DNA from: Hippopus hippopus
Taxonomy: Eukaryota > Mollusca > Bivalvia > Cardiida > Cardiidae
Direction: 5' to 3'
Length of the DNA: 64,000 nt
Assembly (NCBI GenBank): GCA_946811185.2
Contig: OX328113.1
Span: 2,170,001-2,234,000, forward strand
The first letter of the stretch is position 1. Each line of letters opens with the position of its first letter. The translations under genes were made by a program, and so were the position numbers. Below the pieces are notes generated by a model. That model did not search any database. It had not been told where the DNA came from and saw only the letters and a program-made list of their open reading frames with translations. Of this stretch, positions 1 through 9,855 are shown one piece after another.

Positions 1-77
1 CTTTGAAATATCAACCTTTGGTTTTTTACTATGGGCTTAAAGGTATCATTTCATTTATTCAGCAAGATAGGGTTAAG
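1..77 (+). mobile_element. MITE-2, right end only
   Basis: The window opens inside a MITE-2 copy. The TTTGAAATA ... GGTTTTTTACTAT ... CAGCAAGATAGGGTTAA end is present and the hairpin lies outside the window. Confidence 0.6.
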
Positions 78-303
78 GAGGGGTCCTAAGCCGTGAAGTT
101 TGGGACATATGAGTACTCGGATCGGACTGTATAACTCATCTGATCTTGATCCATACCGATGTATTGTTTTCTTGTAAATTTACGTAAATCTTAGAACTAT
201 CTGTCAACAAGCATCCGAATCAGTCTTCGTTTTTGTTACAGTCTGATCCGAGTCCATGTTGAACGGAAACTTAGTCATTTAGCATTACTGAAGCTCTCAA
301 TAA
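78..303. other. Unassigned, with a weak inverted repeat
   Basis: CTCGGATCGGACTGTA near 117 is mirrored by ACAGTCTGATCCGAG near 238-252. It is probably a worn hairpin element. No coding potential is seen. Confidence 0.35.
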
Positions 304-655
304 CCATAAAGCCGCAGTCGGTAACGAACAGGACTCAAGAACAGAGGTCGCTGGTTCGATCCCCGGCTCGGCCGATTTCTTTCCGAGGATTGATGATGGT
401 CATTGCAACAGGTGCACCTATTCATGTTTTCCTGGAGTTTCTTGTACCAGTACTCCGAACAATATTCTTTCTAAGCCACTGGCTGCTTTCCCACATAACA
501 AACGTCGAAACAATGATTAGCGGTGAGAGAAGAATGAATCCTGTCGCAAAGACTATCATCAATCCTCGGAAAGAAATTGGCCGAGCCGGGGATCGAACCG
601 GCGACCTCCTGTTCTTGAGTCCTGTACGCTAGCGACTGAGCTACCGGGGCTCAGC
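304..655. mobile_element. SINE-A, head-to-head inverted pair
   Basis: A plus-strand SINE-A head (B box GGTTCGATCCCCGGC near 353-368) runs into a minus-strand copy (about 409-655) whose head ends at 649. The pair shares the AATTTCTTTCCGAGGATTGA domain in opposite orientations. Confidence 0.75.
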
Positions 656-744
656 GACAATGGTAACAGTCTAAAAAAAATGCTCAAACTGAGCATCGTC
701 TAAAAAAAAAAAACAGGCTTCACTTATTTTCAAGCAACTATCTT

Positions 745-850
745 TAAAATTCTCGATTGATTGCTGATTACATGGTGTTTTATGCCGCTTTCAACATTAA
801 TTAAGTCATATCACGGCGACAGCTTACATATTCACGTTTGTCATATGTTA
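745..850 (-). mobile_element. SINE 3' fragment (shared core domain)
   Basis: It begins GATTGATTGCTGATTACATG, then GCCGCTTTCAACATTAATT and GTCATATCACGGCGACAGC. This is the reverse complement of the SINE 3' domain. The tRNA head is missing. Confidence 0.65.
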
Positions 851-1029
851 ATAAAGTACTATATTTCATCCTCGTCTGGGTTTAGGGCCGATCACGAGAT
901 GCTCTGATGCTATTGCACCATTTTTCCTGATAAACAGGATGGTGCCCAATTTCTTGGACACCCAGAGAAGTCCTTCATTTGGGTCTACACTTGTTTACTT
1001 CCGGAGACAATGTGAACAGAGATAAAACA

Positions 1030-1296
1030 TGTAAATGGGACATCCTCTGTGAAAAGGGGCTTTAATGCATCTGCAAAAAGTTTCGACACAGGTCAGCCTG
1101 CGCGGACTGCGCAGGCTGACCTGTGTCGATACTTTTTGCTTTTGGTCAACTTTCTGCATGGCAAAGGACCAGTCTTCATCAGAATTCAGCCGTTTGTTAG
1201 ACACAATGGGTTTCATGGGTCCATAATTATGTGATGACTTACTTGGTAAAATGTATCACAAAACCCCATGTCGTCAGAGCATGGCTCAAATATATG
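1030..1296 (+). mobile_element. MITE-1
   Basis: It has the CTGTGAAAAGGGGCTTTAATG end, a hairpin around GTCAGCCTGCGC/GCGCAGGCTGAC at about 1091-1122, and the far end GTCAGAGCATGGCTCAAATA. Confidence 0.8.
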
Positions 1297-1540
1297 AGTC
1301 ATTCTGTGACAAAAGGGGGTTAAATGCATCTCCGTGATGCATAACACCAAGCAAATCTTCATATAATTAAGGTTCCATAAAATAAAGTTCGTCAAATAAT
1401 GGATTGAATATGGAGGTAGAATGGTACAACAAGCAAAAAGTTTCGACCCATTTTAGCCTGCCGGGACTGCTCAGGCTGACATTGGTCTATACGTTAAGCA
1501 GATGCATTAAGCCCCCTTTTCACAGAGCATGGCTCAAATA
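1297..1540 (-). mobile_element. MITE-1, inverted and adjacent copy
   Basis: It is the same family as the previous copy, in reverse order, with a degraded hairpin (AGCCTGCCGGGACTGCTCAG) and a final CACAGAGCATGGCTCAAATA. Confidence 0.75.
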
Positions 1541-1617
1541 TATTTACATAATCCATATGAAAATATGTAGATATATATATATTTTTTTATAATATTTCGA
1601 TATAGAACTTGATTATT

Positions 1618-1790
1618 CTACAGCATTTTCCCCTTTTACCACGAGGTTTTCTACCCTTTCATAGACTAATTCTATCACTTAAACCATATCTTATTTATCG
1701 TCTGCCAATACTCTCAATGTAGGCACCTGTGCAAATGCATTTAATTCAGCACAGGTCATTTTTTTTCTCGTCTGGTAAAGGGTAAAGCAT
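1618..1790. mobile_element. MITE-3 remnant (one half)
   Basis: It carries CAGCATTTTCCCCTTTTACC, TTTCTACCCTTTCATAGAC, TCGTCTGCCAATACT and a GGTAAAGGGTAAAG end. The left arm is lost. Confidence 0.55.
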
Positions 1791-1796
1791 TAAAGA

Positions 1797-2006
1797 GTAA
1801 ACCTCAGGCAGCTAAGCGTGACTCACTGACCTTTTGCGGACAGTGTAGATCAAGATCAGACTGCACAGAACGTGCAGTCTGATCTTGGATCTACACTGTC
1901 CGATAAGGAGATATTTTTGTCCAAATTACAATTTTCAAGTAACGTTATACAGGTTTTTACCATCGTCTTAATTTTTTTTTAACTTATTTAGCAAGCTAAG
2001 GGTTAA
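1797..2006 (+). mobile_element. MITE-2
   Basis: It contains a GCTAAGCGTGACTCACTGACC left end, a GGACAGTGTAGATC hairpin with GATCAGACTGCAC/GTGCAGTCTGATC arms, and a TTTAGCAAGCTAAGGGTTAA right end. Confidence 0.85.
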
Positions 2007-2242
2007 ATATAAATATTCTTTTCTTGTTCATTATCAAGAGGACGTTATGGTGGGCCTGCTAGCAGGGCGTCAATGTCGTACGCTAAATAGAATGTTTGTT
2101 TCGATATTTGGGCTAATATATGCTTGTACTTTTAATGACCCATCCTCGGGACACGGGGGCGCAAGATGCCGCATAATCAACACCGCCATTGTTGTATACG
2201 AGAATTATAGAGGTCGAAACTTTTTAGGCGGACATTTTTTTC

Positions 2243-2812
2243 CTTATCACCGTGTAATGTTTATTTCCATACAGATTGATTGATTGATTGTATGTTGTTT
2301 AACGCCGTTTTCAACATTATTTCAGTTATATCGCGGCGGCCAGTGCACCTATCCATTTTTCCTGGAGTCTCTTTTACCAGTACTCCGCACAATTTTCTTT
2401 CCAAGCCACTGGCTGCTTTCCCACATAATCATCGTGGAGACAATGGTCAACACCGGGAGAGGAATGAATCCTGCCTCAATGACAATCATAAATCCTCGGA
2501 AAGAAATTGGCCGAGCTAGGGATCGAACCCACGACCCCCTGTTCTCAAGTCCTCCACGCTAGCGACTGAGCTACCGGGGCTCGGCAATTTTTATACAGAG
2601 GAGAATATATTGTACTGTTCTGATTGGTCAACTAAAGTCTGTATCCACCGTGTAATGTTAATTTTCATACAGAGGAGAATATATTGAACTGATCTGATTG
2701 GTCAAATAAAGTTTGTATCCACTGTGCAATGTTAATTTTCATACAGAGCAGAATATATTGAACTAATCTGATTGGTCAATAAAAGTCTGTAATCAGCTTT
2801 CAAAATAACGAA
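2243..2812 (+). repeat. 74-bp tandem repeat, about four units, first unit split by a SINE
   Basis: CATACAGAGGAGAATATATT recurs with a 74-bp step (2594, 2668, 2742), each followed by GATTGGTCAA. The matching start of a unit (ACCGTGTAATGTTTATTTCC) lies at about 2249, on the other side of the SINE-A. Confidence 0.75.
2275..2585 (-). mobile_element. SINE-A, near full length
   Basis: It starts with a (GATT)n tail and ends with the tRNA-like head (GGATCGAACC B box, GCTACCGGGGCTCGG). Flanks TTTCCATACAG and TTTTTATACAG are near-identical, consistent with a target-site duplication within the 74-bp array. Confidence 0.85.
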
Positions 2813-3112
2813 TAAAGTAGTACTGGCCAATCAAATGCGTTCTATAAAGTCACCGTGGTCTTAAAATTTCTGTGTTTGCACAACTTTGTAAGTTATGTGT
2901 CTGTCCTTAATTACACGACGTTGTTGTTGTTGTTGATAAAAGTTAAAAAAAGACATTTGCAGAAACAAACAATGGCTCCCTTCAAAAAAAAATCCTCAAA
3001 TGTAGTGATGTATTTAAACTGAATTATGTCCATTTGCCATTGGTATACACAGTTTGAGTGAAAGCAGCGTTGGAGGGTATGATGGAGGGAAAGAGATGAA
3101 AAAAAAAAGAAA
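2813..3112. other. Unassigned AT-rich DNA
   Basis: I see only a short (GTT)n run near 2920-2935 and oligo-A tracts. There is no coding or repeat family match. Confidence 0.4.
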
Positions 3113-3325
3113 CTCCTTAAGCTACTACGGACGACTTGCCGACCTTTTGCGGACAGTGTAGACCCGGATCAGACTGCACAAAAACGTGCAGTCTGATCTT
3201 GGAACTACACTGTCCGATAGGGAAATATTTTCATCCAAAAAAATATGTTTGAAAATAGCATTATTCGGGTTTTTATTATCGGCTTGAAAGTTTTATTTGA
3301 CATATTTAGCAGGATAGGAGTTAAA
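3113..3325 (+). mobile_element. MITE-2
   Basis: It has the GCGGACAGTGTAGACC hairpin arm, an AACGTGCAGTCTGATCTT partner and a TTTAGCAGGATAGGAGTTAA right end. Confidence 0.8.
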
Positions 3326-3564
3326 CCAAAACAAAACAAAAAACAAAAACATTATGTACTTATATTATATTTCATGTGTCTATTTTTAGAAATGTTATGG
3401 GTAAAGAAATGTCGTAATTTAAGCTGGGGGGAATTATTTCCCCGTCACAGTGAATATTTTCCTCCTGCCGAAAATCTGGAACTACTTTTTTAAGTTTTTT
3501 TAAGTTTTTAAGTTTTAAAAGTGGCATTCGTTGACAAAATAATCAGAGGAAATATAATATATAA

Positions 3565-3724
3565 GTTATTTCATCAGCTTGTGGTTAATATGGGGAAATA
3601 TTTGCCTCAAAAGGGAAAGGTCCGCGAAAATAACTCGTGCCTTACGGCACTCGTTATTTTCGCATACCTTTCCCTTTTTCGGCAAATATTTCCCCATATT
3701 AACCACAAGCTGATGAAATAAACT
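3565..3724. repeat. Long near-perfect hairpin (about 75-bp arms)
   Basis: TTATTTCATCAGCTTGTGGT and onwards is mirrored by ACCACAAGCTGATGAAATAA. The arms include AATATTTGCC, GGGAAAGGT and CGAAAATAACTCGTGCC. The loop is only a few bases at CTTACGG. Confidence 0.85.
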
Positions 3725-3798
3725 CTATTTACTTATGGCTTTAAAGGATTTTTTTTCTTACTATTCTTCTAATACACATGAATTCTAATTATAAAACG

Positions 3799-4092
3799 CC
3801 GATCCCTGGTAGCGCAGTCGGTAGCGTACAGGACTAAAAAACAAGGGGTCGCTGGTTAGATCCCCGGCTCGGCCACTTTCCGTCCAGGAATTGATGATAG
3901 TCATTGTGACAGCCCACAGTTGATCATTGTTTCGACAATGATTATCTGGGAAACCAACCCAGTGGCTTGGAAAGGATATTGTGTAGAGCACTGGTGAAAG
4001 AAACTCTAGGAAAGCATGTATAGGTGCACTGGCCGCTATAATATAACTAAATAATGTTGAAAACGTCGTTAAACACTATACAATCAATCTAA
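3799..4092 (+). mobile_element. SINE-A, full length
   Basis: The tRNA-like head GATCCCTGGTAGCGCAGTCG is followed by a B box (one mismatch), GCCACTTTCCGTCCAGGAATT, the shared 3' core and a CAATC tail. Confidence 0.8.
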
Positions 4093-4285
4093 CCATGAAA
4101 CAAGTTTTCATGTTATTACTCTATAATTGCTTTGCAAAATTTATTTTCTAAAGGCACTAAATCTTTAACAAAGGCATAAGATAATAAAAAAGGGAGATAA
4201 CTAGACTATATATATGTACAAGAGTTACTCATCTAAGGGATTTTTGTTAACAAAATATACAGAGAATATTTGTTTCTTTTCGGCG

Positions 4286-4405
4286 GTAGATCGAAATTTA
4301 TTTCATCTAGTGAACATCATCGGTAATATTTTCACAAGTGGCGCAGCCACGAGTGAAAATATTACCGATGACGTTCACGAAATAAGCTGTTTCGATTTTC
4401 AATGA
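4286..4405. repeat. Hairpin element related to the 3.6 kb palindrome
   Basis: ATCGAAATTTATTTCATCTA and CATCGGTAATATTTTCAC are mirrored by GTGAAAATATTACCGATGA and CGAAATAAGCTGTTTCGAT. The spacer is AAGTGGCGCAGCCACGA. Confidence 0.75.
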
Positions 4406-4860
4406 AAAAAAAATAAAAATCTATTTATTTCATGCTTCGAAGCCCTTTATGTTAAGACTTTCATCAAAATCCAATACAATTGTTTTCGGTAATTCTCCGT
4501 GGCGTAACCCCCTTTAAAACGCATGACAATATTACCTAAAGCGCGAAAAATGAAGGGCAAATGCACGTACATGTAAATTGCGTCATGATTCAGTCTGGTC
4601 AAAGCGCACACTATGTTTACCAAGGTAACTAGTGCGCGGGAACTACTGTTTTCTCCTTCAACTGAAGAGTCACGGAAATATTTAGGGTTAATTTCACTGA
4701 TCGTAACCATTAATTATCAAACCTCATAATCCACTAGCAATTCCCGATAAATCACCGAAACGCATGAAATAAAATACACGAAAAAAAAACAAAGAAAGAT
4801 GTATGATTAAATCTAATCACGTGCTGGTACAATTGACTTAACTTCATCAGAAAAATCGAC
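4406..4860. other. Unassigned; weakly bounded by inverted ATTTATTTCATG motifs
   Basis: ATTTATTTCATGCTTCGAAG near 4422 is mirrored by GAAACGCATGAAATAAAAT near 4758. An 87-codon minus-strand frame inside has no recognisable domain. Confidence 0.4.
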
Positions 4861-5063
4861 CTATAATTTTTCCGGAGTATTTTCTGCGACTTCCTCTTTG
4901 TCTATCTCAGTTATGACGTCATTTCCTGTTGGCTTGCTTACGTCAACTTTGATTTCTGACGTATCTATAGGTCCCTGGAAAGCATTTTGTACCAACAGTC
5001 CATTCAAAATTCCGCCGATAGCAAGCGACGCCATAGAGGCAACAGTAGACTGTTTCTTAAAGT
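4861..5063 (-). CDS. Probable 3' terminal coding exon (likely Hv1-like exon 8)
   Basis: On the minus strand, a good acceptor (TTTCTTGTTTATGAATTTCAG) at 5064-5066 opens 66 codons ending PEKL-stop: FKKQSTVASMASLAIGG, ILNGLLVQNAFQG, then an acidic tail with EIDKEEVAENTPEKL. The LNGLLVQ segment resembles the human Hv1 C-terminal coil LNKLLRQ. A second AG nine bases in (exon start 5055) is in phase with exon 7. Using the first AG would need an extra exon. It could instead be the last exon of another minus-strand gene. The opposite strand is also open, so strand choice rests on the splice site and the Hv1-like match. Confidence 0.5.
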
Positions 5064-7728
5064 CTGAAATTCATAAACAAGAAATATCTTTGAAAAAAGT
5101 AAGACGGCGTAAGAATATATTGGAATATGAATGTTATAAGTCTTTTACGGCTCAATATGAAGTAAAATATTGAAAAGGAACCTCACGAGCAATTGTCTCT
5201 TTTTCCTAACAGTTTTTCATTTTGTTGAAAAGTTGTATTGAGTAACGCGTATTAAAATACTGAGTTTCCAAATAGAAGAGGAAAAAGATAATTCTCTATT
5301 ACATTAATTTTCTATGGTATGAATCAAGACCCCGTGGTATCGATTAGTGGTGTAAATAGTGGTTCCATAAATGTGCGAGCAAATTATGGCAGCCGGGCTC
5401 GCCGAATAAACTTGAGCAATTTTTTTTTCCTATTGCAAATAACCATCCATTCATTCTCAGTACTAAGAAGTAGGTCAAAAGCCAGCGCAATCAGCTACGC
5501 CGAAAAAAGAAACGAATAATTATTGATTGATTGATTGTATGGTGTTTAACGCCGTTTTTAACATTATTTCAGTTATATCGCGGCGGCCAGTGCATCTATC
5601 CATGCTTTCCAGGAGTTTCTTTTACCAGTACTACGCACAATTTTCTTTCCAAGCCATTGTCTGCTTTCCTACATAACCATCGTCGAAACAATGGTCAGTC
5701 TGAAATTCATTAATAAAGAAACAAATTAACATTTGGTGGAGACCTGCATGTCTTGTGTAAAAAACGTCAAGATTATTACACTTCATTGTAGAAAGACTGC
5801 ACAGGCTGATCCGAGAAGACATTTGACGCAAATGTCCGAATACCCCTTTTCACGTGCTGCAGGCCATATATAATATATTTAAAAGAGCCTTCTGAAACCA
5901 GTTTCTGCTGACATTGACCTTGAGGATAGGGTGCCCTAGGTAATGGGATTCGTGTAACATCGCCTTTCATCACCGAAAAAACATACGGACTCGGCTAAGA
6001 CTCGGGTAATCCGTTATCGATCGGCCGATAGATGCTGGTTCCCCGCATCGATTACGGATAACCCGAGTCTAAGACGAATCCGTGCGATTTTGGCGATGAA
6101 AGGCGATGTTACACGAATTCCATTAGCGAGCCCTATACTTGAACATATGGATCGGAAAAAATGGTGGAGATTCTTAACACTGCATAGTAAATTTCCATAC
6201 AAAGTAAAAGCCAAACCACTGCGATTTCGCAATCCTATACTTACAGGTATGTTGAAGGATTTTCCAGCGTGGAATTCCCTCCATTTCCATAAACTTCTCA
6301 ACTTTTCTTATGTGAGCCTGAAAAAAAATCCCATAAACCTAATTAATCAACGCCGGATCCGTTTCATCAAGTTCCAAACTGTATTCTTCGCGCAATTCTT
6401 TAAGGCCCAATAAAGGCCAAAATATCAAAGCAGGTGTCATAATACATTTAGATTTAAATCATACCATTTAAAAGTATGGAAAATGTGCAGATGACAGTCT
6501 GGTATCGTGTGGTCGGTCCATATGTTAGACGCTGGCAGAATTTTAAAATCAGGCAAGAAGTAAACAAAAGACACAGTTACCTGGTCTGTTAGCGAGTAAC
6601 ACTTGGACCGACCGTACAATGACAGATTGTCATCTTAACAATAATTTCCGCACTTTTAAATGGTATGATTTAAATTCAAATGCATGTAAACACCCGCTTT
6701 GTTTACATTTTGGCCTTTACTGTTACTTTAAGGATATGGCACCCTAATGGGATTCGTGTAACATCGTCTTTCATCGTACGGATTCGGCTAAGACTCGGGT
6801 AATCCGTAATCGATGCGGGGAACCAGTATCTATCAGCCGATTGATTACGGATTACCCGAGTCTTACCCGAATCCGTTTCTTTTTTCGGCGATGAAAGGCG
6901 ATGTTACAGGAATCTGCATAAGGGTGTCCAATCCTTAAATAAACAACGTCAGATCCGTTTCCACCAAAGTTCTAAACTGCATTCTTCACCTAATTCTTAA
7001 TTTAGAATTTGTACAAAAACAAAAAAATAATAATAGGGTCTATCATTTTGTTTAGAGGAATTGAAAATTGTGTTACTATGGAATGTAGAAAATTCTTGTC
7101 AATTTAAATGCATTTTAATAGAACTGTTTGCAATATGAGATCAGTGGCTGTTTTAAATTCTCTCAAATTCTGTCACAGTTATCTCCCTTTATAAGCTGCA
7201 ATATTTAAATTTCAATAAGCCACAGTATTTTACTATAGAAACAATACAAGAGTTTAAAAATCAAATAGTAGATTATGATCAATTTGATTGCAGTATTACA
7301 TGGAACTGACTGTTGGTGTTTTTATTCTTTTCCCTTGATATTTCTGTAACGTATCAGAATTATACTCTGTGAAAAGTGAATGCATTTGCAAAAAGTATCG
7401 ACCCAAGTCAGCCTGCGCAATTCGCGCAGGCTGACCTGGGCCGAAACTTTTTGCCACTGGTAAATTTTCTTGCATGTCAAAGGACTTTCTATCTCATGAT
7501 TCATCCGCTTTTAACATAACATGGATTAAATTTTGCGCCAAATTAGTTGGTATGATACATTAATGATGCAAAAATCCCGTGTTCCTAGAGCACCACTGAT
7601 CTGAACTTAATCAATATCTGTTCTCTTTATTTAAAAGGAAATAGTCATATTTCTGGAACAAGTTATTCATATATAGGCATCCTCCACCTCGTCTTCGTTA
7701 TCATCTTAATAATAATAATAATAATAAT

Positions 7729-7759
<31 letters not shown>

Positions 7760-7865
7760 CTATCATCACCATCATCACCACCACCACCACCACCATGATC
7801 ATCATGATCATGATTATCATCATCATCATCATCATCATCGTCGTCGTCATTATCATCGTCATAGC

Positions 7866-7903
<38 letters not shown>

Positions 7904-7951
7904 CCATCCTCCTCATCATCATCATCACGATCGTCATCGTCGTCGTCGTCG

Positions 7952-7983
<32 letters not shown>

Positions 7984-9822
7984 GTTGTTGTCGTCGTCGT
8001 CGTCATTATCATCAACATCGCCATCATTATCATCATCATTATCATCATCATCATCATCATCATCATCAATATCAACAACAACAACAACAACAACAACTGG
8101 CCGACCTCAAATCTCCGTTCCGTCGATTTAAGCTCCTCCAATTCCAGAGAGATCTTCTTGTTTCGCATATACAGCATGATTAGTTGGAAATGTTCGTGAT
8201 CCAAAACAGCAACAATCAAACCTAAAAAGGGAGAAAAGTGCATGTAAGCCAAGAAGTTTCAAAATAGCTGATTTATTGTCTAGTTGAAATCTATAAATTG
8301 TTGGTCAGTTTCTGTATGGAACATTATGACGTAGTAACTGTTACTGGTATTTGTATTGGTTTCGAGCAGCGTGTAAATATGTTCAAACTAAACTTTAACT
8401 TAAGGTAGTAGACCCGTAACACTTCTAGTGCAACATGGAATAAAATTTCTTGATAGCTGATAAATACGGATTTATACAGATATAATACTTTTGCACATTT
8501 TTAACCAACCAGAAATTCCTTTAATGTCTATCTTGAAATTATTTGTTGATACTTTTGTTAGTTTCCAGAAAAGGGAGGTAATTATTATCTCCCTTTGTAA
8601 TGAGAATATAGTGGTTTTAGATTTATAAATGATAATTCTAAGAAGGAAAAAAAGGAAAAAGTGGCTCGGTTAAAGTAGTACAATAATACTCATTTTTAAT
8701 CATAGCAAATTTTGTAGGATAACATTATAGTGGAAATAGCTGTTTTCTATTACGGGTCCACTACCTTAAGTTATGAAATCAAATTATGATGCGATACATT
8801 TTACAAGGAGGTTTATCTACCGTGAAGTCAGAAAAGACAGAATAAAACCACCGTCCTAATTTTGATATAACCGCGTCACCTATACAAAAGTATTGAACCA
8901 CGCAAACACTTTACTCCATTTGCAGTAGACAGCTTTGGAAAACATTGTGGCAAGAAAAGATTGCATATACCATCGTTTCTTTCAAAGAAAAAAGGTACCA
9001 TTGTAGTTATGTTCTGGCAAAAGGGGGTTTAATGCATCTCTGTGATGCATTAAACCTAGCAAGTAATCGCTTCGGATTCATAAATTCGAGTACTGTATGT
9101 CTGACAACATACTTAGTCATAAGATAGAATGGTTCTTTGACATGCAAAAAGTTGACTTTTAGCAAAAAGTATCGACTCAGGTCAGCCTGCGCGAAATGCG
9201 CAGGCTGACCTGAGTCGATACTTCTTGCAAATCTATTAAACCCCTTTTCACAGAGCATAGCTCATTTATTTGTTAGTGTGTAGGATGTTTAACTCTTCAA
9301 CACAATTTCAGTAGCATCGTGGTAGAGTGTCAAAATGTACTTACTGTTCACAACACGGATGACCCTCCAAGGCACAAGGAAGGACAGAATAAGTATTCCA
9401 TCTTGTATTCGATATACCGTCAATCCTTTCAGAAATACGATATCCAAAGTGAATGATATAATTACAATGAAAGCATCGAATACCTGAAATAGTGAGGAAA
9501 AAAAAATGGATCGATTGATGGCTTTTGATTGGTGAATTGCGGATTGATTGATATGCAGATTGATTGATTTGCAGATTGATTGATAGATCGATCGATCGAT
9601 CGATCGACCGACCGACTCACCGACCCACCGATTGATTGATTGATTGATAGACTGGTTAATGAAAAACTGCCTGCTTGCTTTTTCGGTCATGATTTGTTTA
9701 AAAAAAAATAACGCTGGTACTTAAAAGAGCAAACGCACACTGTCTGCCTTGAAAAATTCTTTTTTAAATAAACTTGATGCTACGATTCAGCGGTGGAAGG
9801 AAGAAGAAGAAGGAAGAGGACG

Positions 9823-9855
<33 letters not shown>

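Noticed and set aside
4898..5173. 91-codon plus-strand frame opposite the terminal exon
   Set aside because: The minus strand has a better acceptor, a clean stop, and an Hv1-like C-terminal match, so the plus frame is taken as its shadow.
6090..6413. 107-codon plus-strand frame
   Set aside because: It begins in a MITE-4 palindrome and continues into sequence partly repeated at 6.95 kb. No domain is seen.
7701..8252. 183-codon minus-strand frame rich in Met/Thr/Leu, and the poly-Ile plus-strand frame opposite
   Set aside because: Beyond the coiled-coil exon these are translations of a trinucleotide microsatellite, not protein-coding by themselves.
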